A stretch of DNA of 64,000 bases from Bacillus sp. AFS037270. GTDB lineage: Bacteria > Bacillota > Bacilli > Bacillales_B > DSM-18226. A model generated the notes under the pieces. It was not told the DNA's origin and made no database searches. It was given only the letters and a program-made list of their open reading frames with translations. The stretch is taken from contig NZ_NUNF01000007.1 in assembly GCF_002585305.1 (NCBI RefSeq), forward strand, positions 1 to 64,000, in the 5' to 3' direction. This document shows positions 42,162 through 50,194 of the stretch, piece by piece; position 1 is the stretch's first letter; each line of letters starts with the position of its first letter. The position numbers were made by a program, and so were the translations under genes.

Positions 42162-43724
42162 ATGTCTTTCACGAGTTTAAGAGAAGTAATTGAACTAGCT
42201 AAGCAGCAAAATATAACGATTGCGGAATTAATGATCCAAACTGAAATACAGCAAAAGAGCATTCCACGGGAAGCGATTATCGAAAAAATGGCCGAGCAAT
42301 TTAAGGTAATGGAAGAGGCTGTCCTTAGGGGGACGAAAAGTGCTGTCATGTCCCGTACCGGCTTGACCGGCGGCGATGGGTACCGACTTCACCAATATGC
42401 CGAAAATGGAAAATCCTTTATCAATCCCGTGACATTAAATGCCGCAGCCAATGCACTGGCCGTATCAGAGGTCAATGCGACAATGGGGCGGATTGTGGCG
42501 ACACCGACTGCAGGCTCAGCGGGAATCTTGCCGGCAGTACTTGTACACGCTCTGGACAGCGGAAAATTCCAACGGGAGCGGATTGTACTGTCCATGTTCA
42601 CTGCCTCTGCTCTTGGCTTGGTGATTGCCAATAAAGCTTCCATATCAGGGGCAGCCGGCGGATGCCAGGCGGAAATAGGCTCAGCAACCGCGATGGCCGC
42701 CGGCACTTTAGTTGAGCTTGCCGGCGGCACTCCAGAGCAGGTAGGAAATGCCATCGGAATAGCTTTAAAAAATTCACTGGGACTAGTTTGTGATCCGGTC
42801 GCCGGGCTGGTGGAAATTCCATGTATCCTTCGGAACGGATTACACGCGATTACCGCCCAGGCTGCGGCAGATATGGCGTTAGCAGGGGTGGTCAGCATCA
42901 TTCCGCCGGATGAGGTAATCCATGTGATGCATGAAGTCGGGCAGCAAATGCCTGAATCGCTAAGGGAAACCGGGATTGGCGGTCTGGCAGGCACCCCGAC
43001 AGGTCAAAAATTGAAGGAGCAGATTTTCAGCGAAAAGACAAGTGGCTGCGGACCGGCCAAATATCAAAGCGCCTATGAGATTATCGGCCCCGTCATGGTC
43101 GGGCCATCAAGTTCACATACAGCAGGTGCTGTCCGCATTGGCAACATAGCCTGTCAGCTGTTAAACGAAAAACCATTATTTGCAAAGTTCTCCCTGATGG
43201 GTTCCTTTGCTGAAACTTATCAAGGCCATGGCACAGATTTAGCATTATTAGCAGGGGCTCTTGGGTTAACAACAATGGATGAAGGCATTCCACGTGCGAA
43301 ATCCATTGCCGAAGAAAATGGCTTACAATACGAGTTTACGAAACGGGTGCTTGGAAGTTACCACCCGAATACGGTGCTAGTAGAATTATCAGGTGCAACG
43401 CGAACTGTAAAGGTATTGGCAAGTTCCTTAGGCGGTGGCAAAGTGGAAGTTCAAGAATTGGATGATTACCCATTAAAATTTTCCGGAGACCGACCAACAC
43501 TTGTAATCCGCCATACCGATCGAAAGGGGGTTATTGCCGAGCTATCGGGATCTCTTTATCAAAAAGGGTTAAATATTGCCCGTATGGCGAATGAACGTTC
43601 AAAAATCAATGGTTCGGCGATAACGATTTGTGAAATCGACAATCAGATCAAGGGAAATCTCTTAACCATATTGAAAAAAGAAATTCCCATCATTGATGAA
43701 ATTTTATTAATTCAAACTAAATAG
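42162..43724 (+). CDS. L-serine dehydratase, iron-sulfur type, alpha and beta parts fused in alpha-beta order
   Basis: Deaminates L-serine to pyruvate using a [4Fe-4S] cluster. Residues ~1-290 are the alpha (catalytic) part, with GCQAEIGSATAMAAG and CDPVAGLVEIPC supplying cluster cysteines. Residues ~300-520 are the beta part, beginning IIGPVMVGPSSSHTAGAVRI (GPSSSHT at 314) and ending in an ACT domain (DRKGVIAELSGSLYQKGLNI). In Bacillus these are usually two genes; enterobacterial single-chain enzymes have the opposite order, beta first. GAGGGAG precedes the ATG. It completes a threonine/serine catabolic cluster. Confidence 0.87.
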   Translation: MSFTSLREVIELAKQQNITIAELMIQTEIQQKSIPREAIIEKMAEQFKVMEEAVLRGTKSAVMSRTGLTGGDGYRLHQYAENGKSFINPVTLNAAANALAVSEVNATMGRIVATPTAGSAGILPAVLVHALDSGKFQRERIVLSMFTASALGLVIANKASISGAAGGCQAEIGSATAMAAGTLVELAGGTPEQVGNAIGIALKNSLGLVCDPVAGLVEIPCILRNGLHAITAQAAADMALAGVVSIIPPDEVIHVMHEVGQQMPESLRETGIGGLAGTPTGQKLKEQIFSEKTSGCGPAKYQSAYEIIGPVMVGPSSSHTAGAVRIGNIACQLLNEKPLFAKFSLMGSFAETYQGHGTDLALLAGALGLTTMDEGIPRAKSIAEENGLQYEFTKRVLGSYHPNTVLVELSGATRTVKVLASSLGGGKVEVQELDDYPLKFSGDRPTLVIRHTDRKGVIAELSGSLYQKGLNIARMANERSKINGSAITICEIDNQIKGNLLTILKKEIPIIDEILLIQTK

Positions 43725-43761
43725 TGATCAGGGGAGGATTTCAGGTAAAATGGGAGAGAAA

Positions 43762-43780
43762 TGCTAACATTTTGCTAACA
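43762..43780. repeat. TGCTAACA pair left of core 4 (arm sites)
   Basis: TGCTAACA at 43762-43769 and 43773-43780 (11-bp period), 54 bp left of core 4. Same word, period and spacer type as the pair right of core 2 at 15711-15729, suggesting the two are ends of one island. Confidence 0.5.
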
Positions 43781-43833
43781 CAATGAAGTTGAAAACGTAA
43801 TTTTACGTTAAAGATGTCACACCTTTTCACCTT

Positions 43834-43852
43834 ATGGGCGGCATAATGTAAT
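43834..43852 (+). repeat. groEL-3'-end-like attachment core, copy 4
   Basis: ATGGGCGGCATAATGTAAT, one mismatch (G to A at position 12) from copies 1-3. Confidence 0.6.
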
Positions 43853-43874
43853 CCTTTCGCGAAAAACTGTTTAA

Positions 43875-43906
43875 GGGTTGGAGACTAAGTCTCCAACCCT
43901 TTTTTA
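43875..43906 (+). terminator. strong hairpin right of core 4
   Basis: GGGTTGGAGACTTAGTCTCCAACCC-type stem (GGGTTGGAGACT/AGTCTCCAACCC, 12 bp) with seven T. Confidence 0.8.
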
Positions 43907-43964
43907 TGGAATAATCACAGGTCTAGCCTTTTTTCGAAGTTAGGAATACTTTCTGGAGCTTTCT

Positions 43965-44150
43965 GATTTTAGTTTGGGTGCGGGAGCTATTGGCTTGTTT
44001 TTGTATTCTATCAGTTTTGAACATGGTCAGTCCCATTGGAGTTTTATGGCTGTAGAATACCTTGTATATTCCGGAATTTTGGCATCTGCATTGGCTTTTG
44101 TTATATGGTCTCATATTCTTTCTAAGATGGAAGCCAGCAAAGTAGAAAGG
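43965..44150 (+). pseudogene. EamA/DMT-family transporter C-terminal fragment
   Basis: GAGAIGLFLYSISFEHGQSH, then an AVEYLVYSGILASALAFVIW helix and SHILSKMEASKV match the second EamA repeat of drug/metabolite transporters, where ...S.l..l.Pv follows. The first repeat is missing and the reading leaves homology after about 55 residues. Confidence 0.6.
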
Positions 44151-44171
44151 AGGTCCCCTTCCTATCCTTGC

Positions 44172-44400
44172 TTAATTATTTAAGAGCATGTTATCTAAAT
44201 ATTCCTTACTTGCTTCAACATTTCTAGAAACCTTCATTTCTCTGATTTCGTCTTTTTTCAACTTTTCTAAAGATTTTCCCATGATATATTGTTCTTTCAC
44301 TTGAGGTATTACCACAACGCCATCGGCCCCACAATAATGTCCCCTGGATTGACCGCAGTAACTCTACACTTGCTACCTGCCTGGAGCAAACTCGGTTCAT
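44172..44400 (-). pseudogene. RraA-family (HMG/CHA aldolase-like) C-terminal fragment
   Basis: On the minus strand the reading VTAVNPGDIIVG shifts frame by one base and continues as GDGVVVIPQVKEQYIMGKSL, then LKKDEIREMKVSRN, to a stop at 44172. V.PGDiivgD.dGvvviP is the RraA/DlpA signature. The N-terminal two thirds are missing. An RraA-type aldolase would suit a sugar-acid module like that of the KdgT gene beside it. Confidence 0.6.
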
Positions 44401-44733
44401 TGATAAACAGGATTCGGTTGAAGTCAAGGTTATCTATGGAACGGTCGGAAGGCCTGAATACCAGCATGAATATAACAGATTTAAAGAGCAATTAATAAAA
44501 AACTTTATGTAAGCAGTTACGGCAGCTGCTTACTTTTTTTATTTACAAAAAAAATTATTAAACTTTCATAATCTATGAAAACGGTTTACATGGGAATATG
44601 ATAACAAAGAAAGCGCTATTCATTTTAATTTAACATCTAGAAAGAGTAGCTGCAAATGTAGCAGAAAAAATCTTAAAAGCAGCTAAAAAAACTAGATAGC
44701 AAGATTATAAAAATGATTTTAGGAGGATTAAAA
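44401..44733. other. debris and upstream region of the second kdgT-type gene
   Basis: A broken frame up to 44512 (VEVKVIYGTVGRPEYQHEYN, then stop) is an unnamed gene tail. A terminator follows, then a cre-like near-palindrome ATGAAAACGGTTTACAT at 44575-44591, one base longer than the cre consensus. Confidence 0.4.
44509..44540 (+). terminator. Rho-independent terminator
   Basis: GTAAGCAG-TTACGGCAG-CTGCTTAC followed by seven T. Confidence 0.8.
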
Positions 44734-45702
44734 ATGCAAATTCCAATTAAGAAAACGCTTGATAAAATTCCAGGAGGTTTGATGGTTGTTCCACTGTTTT
44801 TAGGGGTATTAACGAATACATTTTTCCCGCAATTTTTAAAAATTGGAAGTTTTACAACGGCATTATTCAGTAAAGAAGCATCATCAACTATTTTGGCATG
44901 TTTTATGTTTTTAATTGGTTCACAAATTAATTTCAAATTAGCACCAAAGGCAATAAAAAAAGGTGCCATATTATTAACAGGCAAATTTATAGTAGGTGCT
45001 GGTATAGGTATTACTGTAGCAATGCTTTTTGGGCCTGCCGGAATACTAGGATTATCACCATTAGCAATCCTTGCAGCGTTATTAAATGCTAATGGTGGAT
45101 TATATGCATCTCTTGCTTCATCTTATGGTGACGAAACTGATGTAGGGGCATATGCTTTATTTTCTTTAAAAGATGGTCCATTTTTTACATTAGTTGCATT
45201 AGGTGCATCCGGCCTTGCCTCAATTCCTTTTCAAACACTTGTAGGAGTATTAATTCCAATAGTAATCGGAATGATTTTAGGAAATATTGATCCTGATATG
45301 AGAAAGTTCCTTGGAAGCAGTAAACTATTATTAATCCCATTCTTCTCATTCCCATTAGGTGCAGGAATGAATCTTTCAACTATTATAGAAGCGGGAGGTC
45401 CTGGCATATTACTAGGGTTAATAGCTGCATTCACAGGAATTGGAGCTTACGTACTTTTGAAGTTATTTAAAGAAAATCCTATAGTTGGTTTAGCAACAGG
45501 GTCAACTGCAGGAAATGCTGTAGCTACACCAGCTGTTGTTGCAGCAGCAGATCCAACTTTAGCTTCAATAGCACAAGGAGCTACTGCACAAGTTGCAGCA
45601 GCATGTGTAATATCTGCAATAGTCTGTCCGATTATTGTAAACTATGTATTTAAAATGTCCAAAAAGAAAAAAGCTAAAAAATCAATTGCAAGTGCAGCAT
45701 GA
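44734..45702 (+). CDS. KdgT-family 2-keto-3-deoxygluconate-type permease, second copy
   Basis: Sugar-acid proton symporter of 322 aa. KIPGGLMVVPLFLGVLTNTF and NANGGLYASLASSYGDETD, with a C-terminal GSTAGNAVATPAVVAAADPT, follow the KdgT pattern; about ten membrane helices. The start is ATG 44734, seven bases after AGGAGG. It differs widely from the copy at 7994, so they are paralogues and not a recent duplication. The neighbouring malic enzyme makes a C4-acid or keto-acid route to pyruvate conceivable. Confidence 0.87.
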   Translation: MQIPIKKTLDKIPGGLMVVPLFLGVLTNTFFPQFLKIGSFTTALFSKEASSTILACFMFLIGSQINFKLAPKAIKKGAILLTGKFIVGAGIGITVAMLFGPAGILGLSPLAILAALLNANGGLYASLASSYGDETDVGAYALFSLKDGPFFTLVALGASGLASIPFQTLVGVLIPIVIGMILGNIDPDMRKFLGSSKLLLIPFFSFPLGAGMNLSTIIEAGGPGILLGLIAAFTGIGAYVLLKLFKENPIVGLATGSTAGNAVATPAVVAAADPTLASIAQGATAQVAAACVISAIVCPIIVNYVFKMSKKKKAKKSIASAA

Positions 45703-45913
45703 TAAAAAGAAAAGTAAATCTATAAACACGGAAAAGTGAAAGATAGACCAAAGCAGTCAGCATTTTTACTTTCTACTTTGTTTAGTTACAAAAAAGGGTT
45801 ATTAAATTAAAAAAACTACTGAATAACGGAAATGTTATTAACATGAAAAGGTAAGAATCTATTTTCCGGTATTATCCGAATAGCAATTTATAAGATAGAA
45901 AGAAGGAAACACC

Positions 45914-47617
45914 ATGAATGTACCTGAGAATGTTATTATTACAACATTAAAGGGAAAAGAAGTTCTCTCAAATCCTTTTTTAAATAAAGGAACGGCCTTT
46001 ACTAAAGAGGAAAGGGAAGACCTGGGACTCGACGGCCTGTTACCGCCCCAGGTGCTCACCCTTGATGAACAAGCAAATAGAGTCTATGAGCAATATTCGA
46101 TGCGAACTACCGATTTGTTCAAAAACGGGCTGCTTTATGATTTATATAACCGTAATGTCGTTTTGTTTTACCGGCTATTAAAAGAACACTTAGCAGAAAT
46201 GCTCCCAATCATTTATACTCCTACTGTCGGTGATGCTATCCAGTCATACTCCCATAGCTACCGCCGCCCGGGTGGCTTATATCTTTCAATTGATGATCCT
46301 GAGGGCATTGAAAAGGCATTTTATAATCTTGGGAAGCCTAAAAATGGCATTGATTTAATCGTAGTTACCGACTCTGAAAGCATTTTGGGTATTGGGGACC
46401 AAGGAGTAGGCGGTATTAATATCGCGATTGGTAAACTTGCCGTATACACAGCGGCAGCTGGTATTGATCCAAGCCGTGTTCTGCCAGTCGTGCTGGATGT
46501 TGGTACGAACAATCAGGATTTGGTTGCTGATCCTATCTATATTGGCAACAAATTCGCCCGTGTCCGTGGTGAGCGTTATGATCAATTCATTGATTTATTC
46601 GTTCAGACTGCAAGAAAGTCCTTTCCAGAGGTTCTTATTCACTGGGAGGACCTTGGCAACGTGAATGCGCGTAAAATTTTGGACAAATACGGTGACAAAA
46701 TTCTTACCTTCAACGATGATATCCAGGGAACAGGTGCAGTTACCCTTGCTGCTGTTATGTCTGGATTAAAAGTAACAGGATCTACTCTGAAGGACCAGCG
46801 TATTGTTGTCTTCGGACCAGGGGCTGCCGGTATCGGTATAGCTGACCAAATCTCAGAGACAATGGTTCTTGAAGGGCTGACTAGAGAAGAAGCCTATAAC
46901 CGTTTTTGGGCTATTGACTATCGGGGATTACTAACGGATGAAACACCAGATGTTCTGAACTTCCAGAAGCCTTATGTAAGGAAAACGGGTGAAGTCAGAG
47001 ACTGGGATAAGAATGAAGACGAGATCATTTCATTAATGGAAGTGGTTCAGAGGGTGAAGCCAACCATCCTGATTGGTACTTCCGGACAAGCCGGCTCCTT
47101 CACTGAGGAAATTGTTAAAGAAATGGCCAAGCACGTTGAGCGTCCCATCATCTTGCCTATGTCCAACCCGACTGCACTAACTGAAGCAGTGCCAGAAAAC
47201 CTGATTAATTGGACAGATGGCAAGGCCCTAATTGCAACAGGCAGCCCGTTTGCCAATGTAGAATACAAAGGTGTCTCCTATGAAATTGGGCAGTCAAATA
47301 ACGCATTTGTATTCCCAGGCCTAGGTCTTGGAGCCATTGTTGCAAAAGCTGAAGTGATCTCAAAAGGAATGTTCGCAGCAGCTGCTTATGCGGTTGCAAG
47401 AATGTCTGACACCAGCACACTTGGAGCATCCCAGCTGCCATCCATTGAAAAACTTCATGAAGTCTCAAAATACGTAGCTATTGAAGTAGTCAATGCGGCC
47501 ATATACGAAGGAATTGCGAGAGCGGATATCCCAGATGTTGAAACTGCTATTGAAGAAGCCATGTGGAAACCTGAGTATAAGGAAATTAAGAGTATGGGTA
47601 TTTGGACTTTATTATAA
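45914..47617 (+). CDS. NAD-dependent malic enzyme (MaeA/SfcA type)
   Basis: Oxidative decarboxylation of malate to pyruvate, giving NADH. At 567 aa it is the large type with a full N-terminal domain (FNKG-like [20 protein letters not shown]), the [20 protein letters not shown] substrate block, [16 protein letters not shown], the metal-site segment [16 protein letters not shown] and Rossmann [28 protein letters not shown] precedes the ATG. It stands alone between the KdgT gene and a truncated attachment core that begins directly after its stop. Confidence 0.92.
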   Translation: MNVPENVIITTLKGKEVLSNPFLNKGTAFTKEEREDLGLDGLLPPQVLTLDEQANRVYEQYSMRTTDLFKNGLLYDLYNRNVVLFYRLLKEHLAEMLPIIYTPTVGDAIQSYSHSYRRPGGLYLSIDDPEGIEKAFYNLGKPKNGIDLIVVTDSESILGIGDQGVGGINIAIGKLAVYTAAAGIDPSRVLPVVLDVGTNNQDLVADPIYIGNKFARVRGERYDQFIDLFVQTARKSFPEVLIHWEDLGNVNARKILDKYGDKILTFNDDIQGTGAVTLAAVMSGLKVTGSTLKDQRIVVFGPGAAGIGIADQISETMVLEGLTREEAYNRFWAIDYRGLLTDETPDVLNFQKPYVRKTGEVRDWDKNEDEIISLMEVVQRVKPTILIGTSGQAGSFTEEIVKEMAKHVERPIILPMSNPTALTEAVPENLINWTDGKALIATGSPFANVEYKGVSYEIGQSNNAFVFPGLGLGAIVAKAEVISKGMFAAAAYAVARMSDTSTLGASQLPSIEKLHEVSKYVAIEVVNAAIYEGIARADIPDVETAIEEAMWKPEYKEIKSMGIWTLL

Positions 47618-47638
47618 ATGAAAATGAATGGGCGGCAT
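47618..47638 (+). repeat. groEL-3'-end-like core, truncated copy 5
   Basis: ATGGGCGGCAT at 47628-47638 plus ten bases upstream gives 21 bp identical to 15630-15650 of copy 2; the sequence then diverges (TTGGTAAC in place of GATGTAAT). The malic enzyme stop codon touches its left edge. Confidence 0.5.
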
Positions 47639-47697
47639 TTGGTAACAAACATCATAAAGCCTTTATTATAAGTTTTTACATGCAATTAAAAGAGATA

Positions 47698-47745
47698 AAT
47701 GCTCATCCTTTTGCTTTAGTAAGTAAAAGGATGAGCATTTTTTTA
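47698..47745. terminator. bidirectional terminator
   Basis: AAATGCTCATCCTTTT and AAAAGGATGAGCATTT form a 16-bp stem around a 12-base loop with T runs on both strands; it separates the malic enzyme and the convergent YsnF-type gene. Confidence 0.88.
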
Positions 47746-47767
47746 GGATATTTTCATTTTTTAAAGG

Positions 47768-48643
47768 TTAGAGTCTATCAGGATCCACACAATTGCTGTC
47801 GGTAGTAGTTTCATTGACTGAAGTATCGCCCTCCTTTTTCACTTTGGCTTCCTCACGCTTTACATTTTCTGTTACCTGTTGGGTTTCCGTAACTTGCTTT
47901 TTGCCAATTACCAGTTCTTCAGAAACAACAGGTTTCTTCGTAACTTCAACTTTTTCTTCGACAATTGGAACGCGGATGGTTTCATCATCGCCTATTGGTC
48001 CGGTTGTGTCTGATTCATTCTTGTCCACTGCCCGTCTTTCTACATATACCTCTTCATGTTTTACTGGAACATTTACCGTTTTCTCTTCTTCAACGACATC
48101 TTTTTTAACCTCTACTTCACCTGTCTGAACGCGGTGTTTATTAACATCTAATTGTTCTTCGCGAAGCTTTAGTGAGCGCTGCTTATCTGTGTCGAAAGTA
48201 TCTTCAAGACCCATTTGTTCACGAGCCATGGTTCCTGTGGAGACACCGCCTGCAGCACTAACATTCCCTGATCCCTTATCAGCAAGAAGCAGGACCTTTC
48301 CGTAATTGATATCGTCTTCGTATCTTAAAGCATCTACTTCACTGATACCCTGGGCGACCAAGTGATCATAATAGGTAGCCTTTCCGTCATTTTGATTCAT
48401 ACTATCCTCAAACGGGGAAAATAGACTTGCTAAGAACCCTTGGTGCTCTTCTGTTTGTGTTTCATTCCTTGTGCTTACCTCTTGAGAAGTTACTCCTGTT
48501 TCCTCTTCAATGGAGGAAGGGACATCTGTTGTATTAGCAATAATCGACAAGTCTTTTACAGAATATCCTTCGTTTCGGAATTCCTCAATGGCTCGAACCA
48601 CTTCATCATTAGAATTGTAAACACCTAAAACTGTTTTACTCAT
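47768..48643 (-). CDS. YsnF/AvaK-domain stress protein
   Basis: General-stress protein, 291 aa. Residues ~1-110 form a YflT/GsiB17M-like domain (LGVYNSNDEVVRAIEEFRNE, GYSVKDLSIIA); the second half is a DUF2382 (YsnF/AvaK) repeat region (LKLREEQLDVNKHRVQTGEV, EVYVERRAVD, VPIVEEKVEVTKKPV). ATG 48643 follows ATGGAGG; the frame runs 27 codons further upstream without a site. A sigma-B-like promoter lies 54 bp upstream. Exact biochemical role unknown. Confidence 0.85.
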   Translation of the reverse strand: MSKTVLGVYNSNDEVVRAIEEFRNEGYSVKDLSIIANTTDVPSSIEEETGVTSQEVSTRNETQTEEHQGFLASLFSPFEDSMNQNDGKATYYDHLVAQGISEVDALRYEDDINYGKVLLLADKGSGNVSAAGGVSTGTMAREQMGLEDTFDTDKQRSLKLREEQLDVNKHRVQTGEVEVKKDVVEEEKTVNVPVKHEEVYVERRAVDKNESDTTGPIGDDETIRVPIVEEKVEVTKKPVVSEELVIGKKQVTETQQVTENVKREEAKVKKEGDTSVNETTTDSNCVDPDRL

Positions 48644-48696
48644 AGTTATAGCCTCCATTTCCCTTTTTGTTTGCTTATAAAGCTTACAAATTATAC

Positions 48697-48722
48697 TTAC
48701 CCGGCTTAACAACATCGAAAAC
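48697..48722 (-). promoter_or_regulatory. sigma-B-like promoter of the YsnF gene
   Basis: On the minus strand GTTTTC (48722-48717), 14 bp, GGGTAA (48702-48697); the sigma-B consensus is GTTTAA-N12-15-GGGTAT. Three mismatches in total, but spacing and gene type fit. Confidence 0.45.
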
Positions 48723-48929
48723 AAATTTTCTCCTGGTGATCAAGAAGGGATGCCACAATTTTACTGAAACAATGCTTTGCCATAAGAATTGTGAAGATTA
48801 ATTAGATGGGAGGTTTTGTTATGGCTGAATAGAGGGGCTGATCTGTCTAATTTTGTTTTGTATCGCAGGGCGATATAGCTTGCAAATAAATCTAAAAACC
48901 TTCATATTTAATAGAAAAGGAGGCCCGAT

Positions 48930-49637
48930 ATGCGACGTGATATACAACCAAATGAACGAGCATTCTCCTCTAAAGAGGTGGCTGAAGAAGTGGGGATTGC
49001 AACACCCACTGTTCGAAAGTATGGCCAAATCTTAGAGCGGAATGGATATGAGTTTTTAAAAGATGGTGATCGGCGTATTTTTGTTCAATCTGACATCGGA
49101 GCGCTTATAGCGTTACGCGATACGGACAAGCCCTTAGACGATACAGCCAAAGACCTTGCGTATCAACAAAAGGAAAGATTAGAAGAATCCAGTGAAAAAG
49201 AGCTTGCGATACCCGATACATATGAAAATTTGCCCCAAGATCCTAATCAATTAAAAGAGATATTAATGTTTTTAGTCAATGAAATCGCTGCTACACGTGA
49301 AATGAATGTCCAACTGACAAACGATATGTCTGAGCTTAAAATAACGGTTTCTCGGCTCCAGCAAGATCATCATGTTATAAGTTCTAGTATTGGGAATTCA
49401 GCACAAAGGACTCATGCGAAAATTGAAAAATTAACTGAACAACAAAAAGCATATTACGAAACCTTTCTCTATCAAGAACAAGAAAAAAGTGAGTTCTTAC
49501 AAAAAGAATTACAAAAAATGCGGGATGAACAGAAAAAAGAATGGCTTTCACAAAATGAGTTTAATAAACGTTTAGAAGAAGCGATACAAAAACCTAAAGA
49601 AAAATGGGGAGGGCTTTTCTCTATATTCCGAAAATAA
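48930..49637 (+). CDS. MerR-like HTH protein with coiled coil (DUF3967 type)
   Basis: 235 aa. The N-terminus carries a MerR-like helix-turn-helix (FSSKEVAEEVGIATPTVRKY, GQILERNGYEFLKDGDRR), followed by a linker and a long glutamine/glutamate-rich coiled coil (LTNDMSELKITVSRLQQDHH ... KEWLSQNEFNKRLEEA) and a basic WGGLFSIFRK tail. Such proteins are frequent on Bacillus plasmids and islands, where segregation or copy-control roles are suspected. AAAAGGAGG precedes the ATG. A degraded partial copy follows. Confidence 0.72.
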   Translation: MRRDIQPNERAFSSKEVAEEVGIATPTVRKYGQILERNGYEFLKDGDRRIFVQSDIGALIALRDTDKPLDDTAKDLAYQQKERLEESSEKELAIPDTYENLPQDPNQLKEILMFLVNEIAATREMNVQLTNDMSELKITVSRLQQDHHVISSSIGNSAQRTHAKIEKLTEQQKAYYETFLYQEQEKSEFLQKELQKMRDEQKKEWLSQNEFNKRLEEAIQKPKEKWGGLFSIFRK

Positions 49638-49659
49638 GGTGCCCTTTCGACATTAAAGG

Positions 49660-49830
49660 CGTATAGCGCTGGGCGATACGGATACGGATAAGCCCTTTGA
49701 TGATACAGCTTAAGACCTTGGTAATCAGGAAAAAGATTAGAATAATTAAATCAAACCTAGCTTGCGATACCCGATATACAATAGATGCGTGTCGCGCTTA
49801 AAACAACGTTTCCCGGCTCCAACATTTCCT
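49660..49830 (+). pseudogene. degenerate partial copy of the preceding MerR-like gene
   Basis: GCGATACGGATACGGATAAG, then CCCTTTGATGATACAGCTTAAG, repeats with deletions the preceding gene's segment encoding RDTDKPLDDTAKDL. GCTTGCGATACCCGATA and TTTCCCGGCTCCAAC repeat its later segments (49204-, 49349-). The pieces are in the same order but shortened and out of frame. Confidence 0.65.
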
Positions 49831-50194
49831 CGATTGTTCTACACTTAGATTTACCATTTTTCAAATTTCAACAAATTCCCGGGAAATATCTACAAATTCT
49901 GAGTAGGTGTCGACAAATATGCCTTGATGAATGGGCGCGCATGAAGCAAGAGGTTCTAAGCCAACATCATTAGAGAACTAGTGAAAGCTATTTCCCACCT
50001 ATTCTGTAAACTGGTTGTGTGAATAAATTACATTATTATTAAAAACCACTTCTTACATTTTAGAAAGTGGTTTTTTGCTGTTAAAATGGGTTTATTGTCA
50101 AACAGCATTAGATTAAAATGGGGACTATTAATACATGCTAGTAGAATTGTTTATTTCTTTATTTATTAGATTTTTATGAAAGGGGTTTATTAAT
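49831..50194. other. debris and upstream region of the sugar-sensing operon
   Basis: About 360 bp: the end of the decayed copy, a terminator hairpin (50041-50076: AAAAACCACTT...AAGTGGTTTTTT), and an AT-rich promoter region. No gene seen. Confidence 0.45.
50041..50076 (+). terminator. Rho-independent terminator
   Basis: AAAAACCACTTCT and AGAAAGTGGTTTTTT pair around ACATTTT; about six T follow. Confidence 0.75.

Larger units (their letters stand above)
43725..43964. other. island junction region
   Basis: No gene. It contains the TGCTAACA arm pair, the shared CGTTAAAGATGT word (43806-43817), core 4 and a terminator, in that order. Confidence 0.5.

Noticed and set aside
49928..49946. A sixth core-like word, ATGAATGGGCGCGCATGA
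   Set aside because: It shares only GAATGGGCG with the cores, lacks the GGCATGATGTAAT part and has no arm repeats; chance or part of the decayed MerR-like copy.
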